Positions 61,459-64,000 of a stretch of 64,000 bases of DNA are shown piece after piece. Position 1 is the first letter of the stretch. Each line of letters starts with the position of its first letter. Under the pieces are notes generated by a model. It saw nothing but the letters and a program-made list of their open reading frames with translations, was not told where the DNA came from and did not search any database. The DNA is from Chloroflexota bacterium (lineage in GTDB: Bacteria; Chloroflexota; Anaerolineae; Anaerolineales; Anaerolineaceae), in NCBI GenBank assembly GCA_016887485.1, contig CP069394.1:1488001-1552000 (forward strand), read 5' to 3'. The translations under genes and the position numbers were made by a program.

Positions 61459-63261
61459 TTACAGCTCGCAATACCGGTCAATCCGCTTGGCGATCACGGC
61501 TAGACTGTCGGCCCAGAACTTCTTGTCGCGAATGTCGATCCCAAATCGGGCAGCCAGTTCCGCAGCCGGTGCTTCACCGGTGCTGGAAAGCAGCTTCTTA
61601 TAATCCGGGACAAAATCAGCCCCGCGTTCCTTATAGATCGCATAAAGGCCGATCCCAAACAGCATCCCAAAAGCATAGGGGAAGTTATAGAAGGACAATC
61701 CCGCTGAATAATAATGCGGTTTCCAGGTCCACATATAGTTGTGGCGGAAGTCCGGGTCCAGTCCTTCACCGTAAGTCGCTTCCTGAGCCTTATCCATAAT
61801 CTCGCAAAGCTCATCTGCGCTCAATTCAGCCTTCTCGCGCCGCTCGAAGACCTCTTTCTCAAACAGGAAACGGGAATAAATATCTACAATCACCTGCGAA
61901 TCGCCGATGAGAGCTGTTTCCAGCAAAGCCAGTTCCTCATCAGGGTCCGTAACGCTTTCCAAAATGGCGTTGAAGACGATCGTCTCGCACATGATCGAAG
62001 CGGTCTCAGCCATGGTCATCGGGGTCTGCTGCTGCAGCATGGTTTTATCCGCCTGGAACATATTGAAGTTGTGATAGCCGTGACCCAGCTCGTGGGCAAT
62101 GGTCATCACCTGATCCAGCGTGCCATCAAAATTGCACAAGACCCGGGACTCTTTCACTGCCGGCACAGGCATACAGAATGCGCCGCCGCGCTTCCCGGAG
62201 CGCTGCTCCGCGTCAATCCAGTTCTTATCAAAGGCGCCTTTGGCGAAATCACGCAGCTCGTCGGAGAAGGTGCCAAAATTCTTGAGGATAAATTCCCGGG
62301 CCTCATCAAAACTGAAGGTCATCTCAGATTTGCCCACCGGGGCAAAAAGGTTCCACCAGGGCAGCGCTTCCTGACCAAAGCGGGCAGCCTTGGCCTTGAA
62401 GTATCGGCGGAAGGTCGGGAAAGACTCTTCCATCGCTTCCATCATCGCTTCCAGGGTTTCCCGGTCAATCCGGGCTTGATCCAAAGGTTCCGCCAGGGCG
62501 TCCACACGGTCACGATGGTCGTTGAGTGTATTCACCCAACCCTTGATCCCATTCATACATGCGGCCAGCGGCTCCTTCAGTTCTTCCCAGGCAGCCATCT
62601 CGGCTTCATACGCCCTGCGGCGCACATTCTCATCCGGGTGCCCATGCAAGTTGATCAATGCAGGCATCGGCAGGGATTGGATCTCGCCATCCAGGTCAAA
62701 ATCCACACTCTTTTGTGAGGTCACAGTCCCTTGCAGCTTTGACCACGCGTTTGCACCAGAAAGGCTCAGTTCTGTGGCAAGGACTTCTTCCTTCTCACTC
62801 ATCAGATACTGGCTTTGTTCAGCAATTTCAGTAACTGGGAAAGTGTGCTCGCCGGCAGAATTGCCCAGGGCAAGTACCTCAGGCAGCTTGTCCTTGAAGG
62901 TGCCCAACCAGGCTTCCAGCCCAACATTGACTTTTTGCAAGCCCACGATCACCTGATCAAACTTGGAATCGATCTGCAAAGCTTCCTTATTATAGGAATC
63001 GGTGGTTAAGAACGATTGAATATAGGCCCCTATGGTGATAGCCTTGAGCAGGATGGCATTCAACTTGTCCACCCCCGTGCTGATCGCCAGGTTGATTTCC
63101 TCATTTGGTGATCCAGGGGTAACTTTTTTCAGTTCTTCATCATAGACACGCTTAAGTTCAGCGCTGGCATCCTTCACCCAGGCAATATCAGCAGCTAATT
63201 CTGCAGAGCCCAGGCTAGTGTACACATTAGAGAGGTCCCAATGGGGAGGGGTTTTTGGCAT
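61459..63261 (-). CDS. M3-family oligoendopeptidase F-like
   Basis: A 600-residue zinc metallopeptidase. The metal site is TIAHELGHGYHNF (HExxH), with the third ligand Glu in AETASIMCETIVF. It belongs to the PepF group, which digests short peptides in the cytoplasm. No signal is present. The ATG at 63261 has AAGGAGA. An earlier in-frame start at 63279 is rejected. It is a single gene, convergent with the arsenate reductase gene. Confidence 0.94.
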   Translation of the reverse strand: MPKTPPHWDLSNVYTSLGSAELAADIAWVKDASAELKRVYDEELKKVTPGSPNEEINLAISTGVDKLNAILLKAITIGAYIQSFLTTDSYNKEALQIDSKFDQVIVGLQKVNVGLEAWLGTFKDKLPEVLALGNSAGEHTFPVTEIAEQSQYLMSEKEEVLATELSLSGANAWSKLQGTVTSQKSVDFDLDGEIQSLPMPALINLHGHPDENVRRRAYEAEMAAWEELKEPLAACMNGIKGWVNTLNDHRDRVDALAEPLDQARIDRETLEAMMEAMEESFPTFRRYFKAKAARFGQEALPWWNLFAPVGKSEMTFSFDEAREFILKNFGTFSDELRDFAKGAFDKNWIDAEQRSGKRGGAFCMPVPAVKESRVLCNFDGTLDQVMTIAHELGHGYHNFNMFQADKTMLQQQTPMTMAETASIMCETIVFNAILESVTDPDEELALLETALIGDSQVIVDIYSRFLFEKEVFERREKAELSADELCEIMDKAQEATYGEGLDPDFRHNYMWTWKPHYYSAGLSFYNFPYAFGMLFGIGLYAIYKERGADFVPDYKKLLSSTGEAPAAELAARFGIDIRDKKFWADSLAVIAKRIDRYCEL

Positions 63262-63435
63262 AAATTTCTCCTTTTCCATTCTTCAAAAAACCAAAGGTTC
63301 AATCGCCTCATTATAAGATAAAATCAGTTCCTACGTCCAGGCTGGCAAGCAAGAACCGCAAAAAGGTATAATAATCCCAAACTAATTACCAACACATTGA
63401 GTCAGCTCCGTGCAGCTGGCATCTGAAAGGATCGT

Positions 63436-63855
63436 ATGGCGTTTCGAATCACCTCTGAATGGCTCATTGACCTTCCCGACGATTTTGAAAAAAGGGTCGA
63501 GGAAGATAAACTGGTCTTTTGGAAAACAGGCATCACTATCATCATTGCGGCCTTCCGCATCTCTGAAGGCACGGATAAACTGGAACTGTTAAACCAGGTT
63601 CAAATTAAGATCCCCGAAAACGCACTGGAGAAACTGGTCTCTACTAAAGGGGAAATCGTCGGTCTGGGCTACACCCAACTTCAAAAGGTCCAGAATGAAA
63701 ATGACCGCCTCTCCCTCATCACCTTCACCGCCAGCGACACCTCCTTCTTACAGGTTGCCTTCTATCTCGACAACCCCAACGACCTGGATTGGGCCAAGAA
63801 AGTCTGGGAGAAGATCATCTTCCTGCCCCAAAACGAGGAAGCTGCCCAGGAATAG
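63436..63855 (+). CDS. Hypothetical protein of 139 residues
   Basis: A 139-residue soluble protein with alternating helices and strands (WLIDLPDDFEKRVEED, WKTGITIIIAAFRIS, DTSFLQVAFYLDNPND). No family is recognised. AAAGGAT precedes the ATG at 63436, and a TATAAT at 63367 may be its -10. It is the last complete gene in the window. Confidence 0.55.
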   Translation: MAFRITSEWLIDLPDDFEKRVEEDKLVFWKTGITIIIAAFRISEGTDKLELLNQVQIKIPENALEKLVSTKGEIVGLGYTQLQKVQNENDRLSLITFTASDTSFLQVAFYLDNPNDLDWAKKVWEKIIFLPQNEEAAQE

Positions 63856-64000
63856 CCTTCTCATGTGTAGGTTTATCAATAAAATAAATACGTAGCTTAA
63901 TTATATCAATAATCTTATTGTTTTTCATTAGTATTATCCAAAATGACTTTAATTTATGCTATAATCCATTTAGGATTATTTAAATCAAGGAATTAAGGTC
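63856..64000. other. Right edge, no feature
   Basis: This AT-rich end holds no complete gene, RNA or clear terminator. The pattern TATAATCC near 63959 might be part of a promoter for a gene that starts outside the window. Confidence 0.4.

Noticed and set aside
61714-62718. A 334-codon open frame on the plus strand opposite the M3 peptidase gene
   Set aside because: It is the antisense shadow of a gene with intact catalytic motifs, and has no family features of its own.

Overview
The window reads as a stretch of chromosome from a moderately GC-rich bacterium, most likely a Chloroflexota member of class Anaerolineae. This rests on gene content and not on a marker gene: a membrane-anchored YvcK-type protein, a gap-pgk-tpiA cluster, many zinc-ribbon and lipoprotein genes of the kind common in that class, and small ferredoxins typical of anaerobes. 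The placement is an inference. Most starts have a clear AGGAGG-type ribosome binding site.

Layout. From 0.3 to 5.2 kb lie a YacP-like NYN nuclease, an operon of two paralogous zinc-ribbon membrane proteins with a methyltransferase and a small membrane protein, and upp. From 5.5 to 10.1 kb on the minus strand is the lower-glycolysis cluster gap-pgk-tpiA, with strong hairpins between its genes, preceded by a YvcK/CofD-like protein. From 10.6 to 21.3 kb are a class III aminotransferase, an alpha/alpha-toroid protein, a sensor histidine kinase, a DinB-VOC-DUF1801 operon, an ABC exporter with an unusual insert, a GNAT enzyme, a Gfo/Idh/MocA oxidoreductase and an Asp/Glu racemase. From 21.4 to 23.1 kb an AT-rich AbiE-type toxin-antitoxin pair abuts a tRNA-Phe gene. 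From 23.2 to 35.6 kb are lipoproteins, membrane proteins, an orphan DNA methyltransferase, a cysteine-rich Fe-S protein, YdcF and DegV proteins, a DUF4173 protein, a response regulator lacking the phospho-Asp, and a GH1 glycosidase.

From 35.7 to 46.06 kb, all on the minus strand, is a compact phage-derived packaging island: a small first gene, a coiled-coil protein, terminase large subunit, GH25 endolysin, portal, a protease-capsid fusion with an internal ribosome binding site, a holin-like protein, head-tail genes and two tail-like proteins. No integrase, replication, tape-measure or tail-tube gene is visible. Its promoter carries an operator of the form GAAC-N4-GTTC just downstream of the -10 element. 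The same arrangement precedes a small LuxR-type regulator at 56.1-56.5 kb, which suggests shared, possibly SOS/LexA-type, control. This pair of observations is the best candidate for something new: a possible domesticated prophage or gene-transfer-agent-like element with an unlinked co-regulated regulator.

From 46.2 to 64 kb are cell-wall amidase, lipoproteins, M20, M3 and YgjP-type peptidases, a YcxB protein, a dual-specificity phosphatase, a zinc-ribbon coiled-coil protein, an HExxH-DUF952 fusion, a ferredoxin, an MFS transporter, an arsenate reductase and hypothetical genes. Rho-independent-type hairpins separate many units. Two families of intergenic repeats occur.
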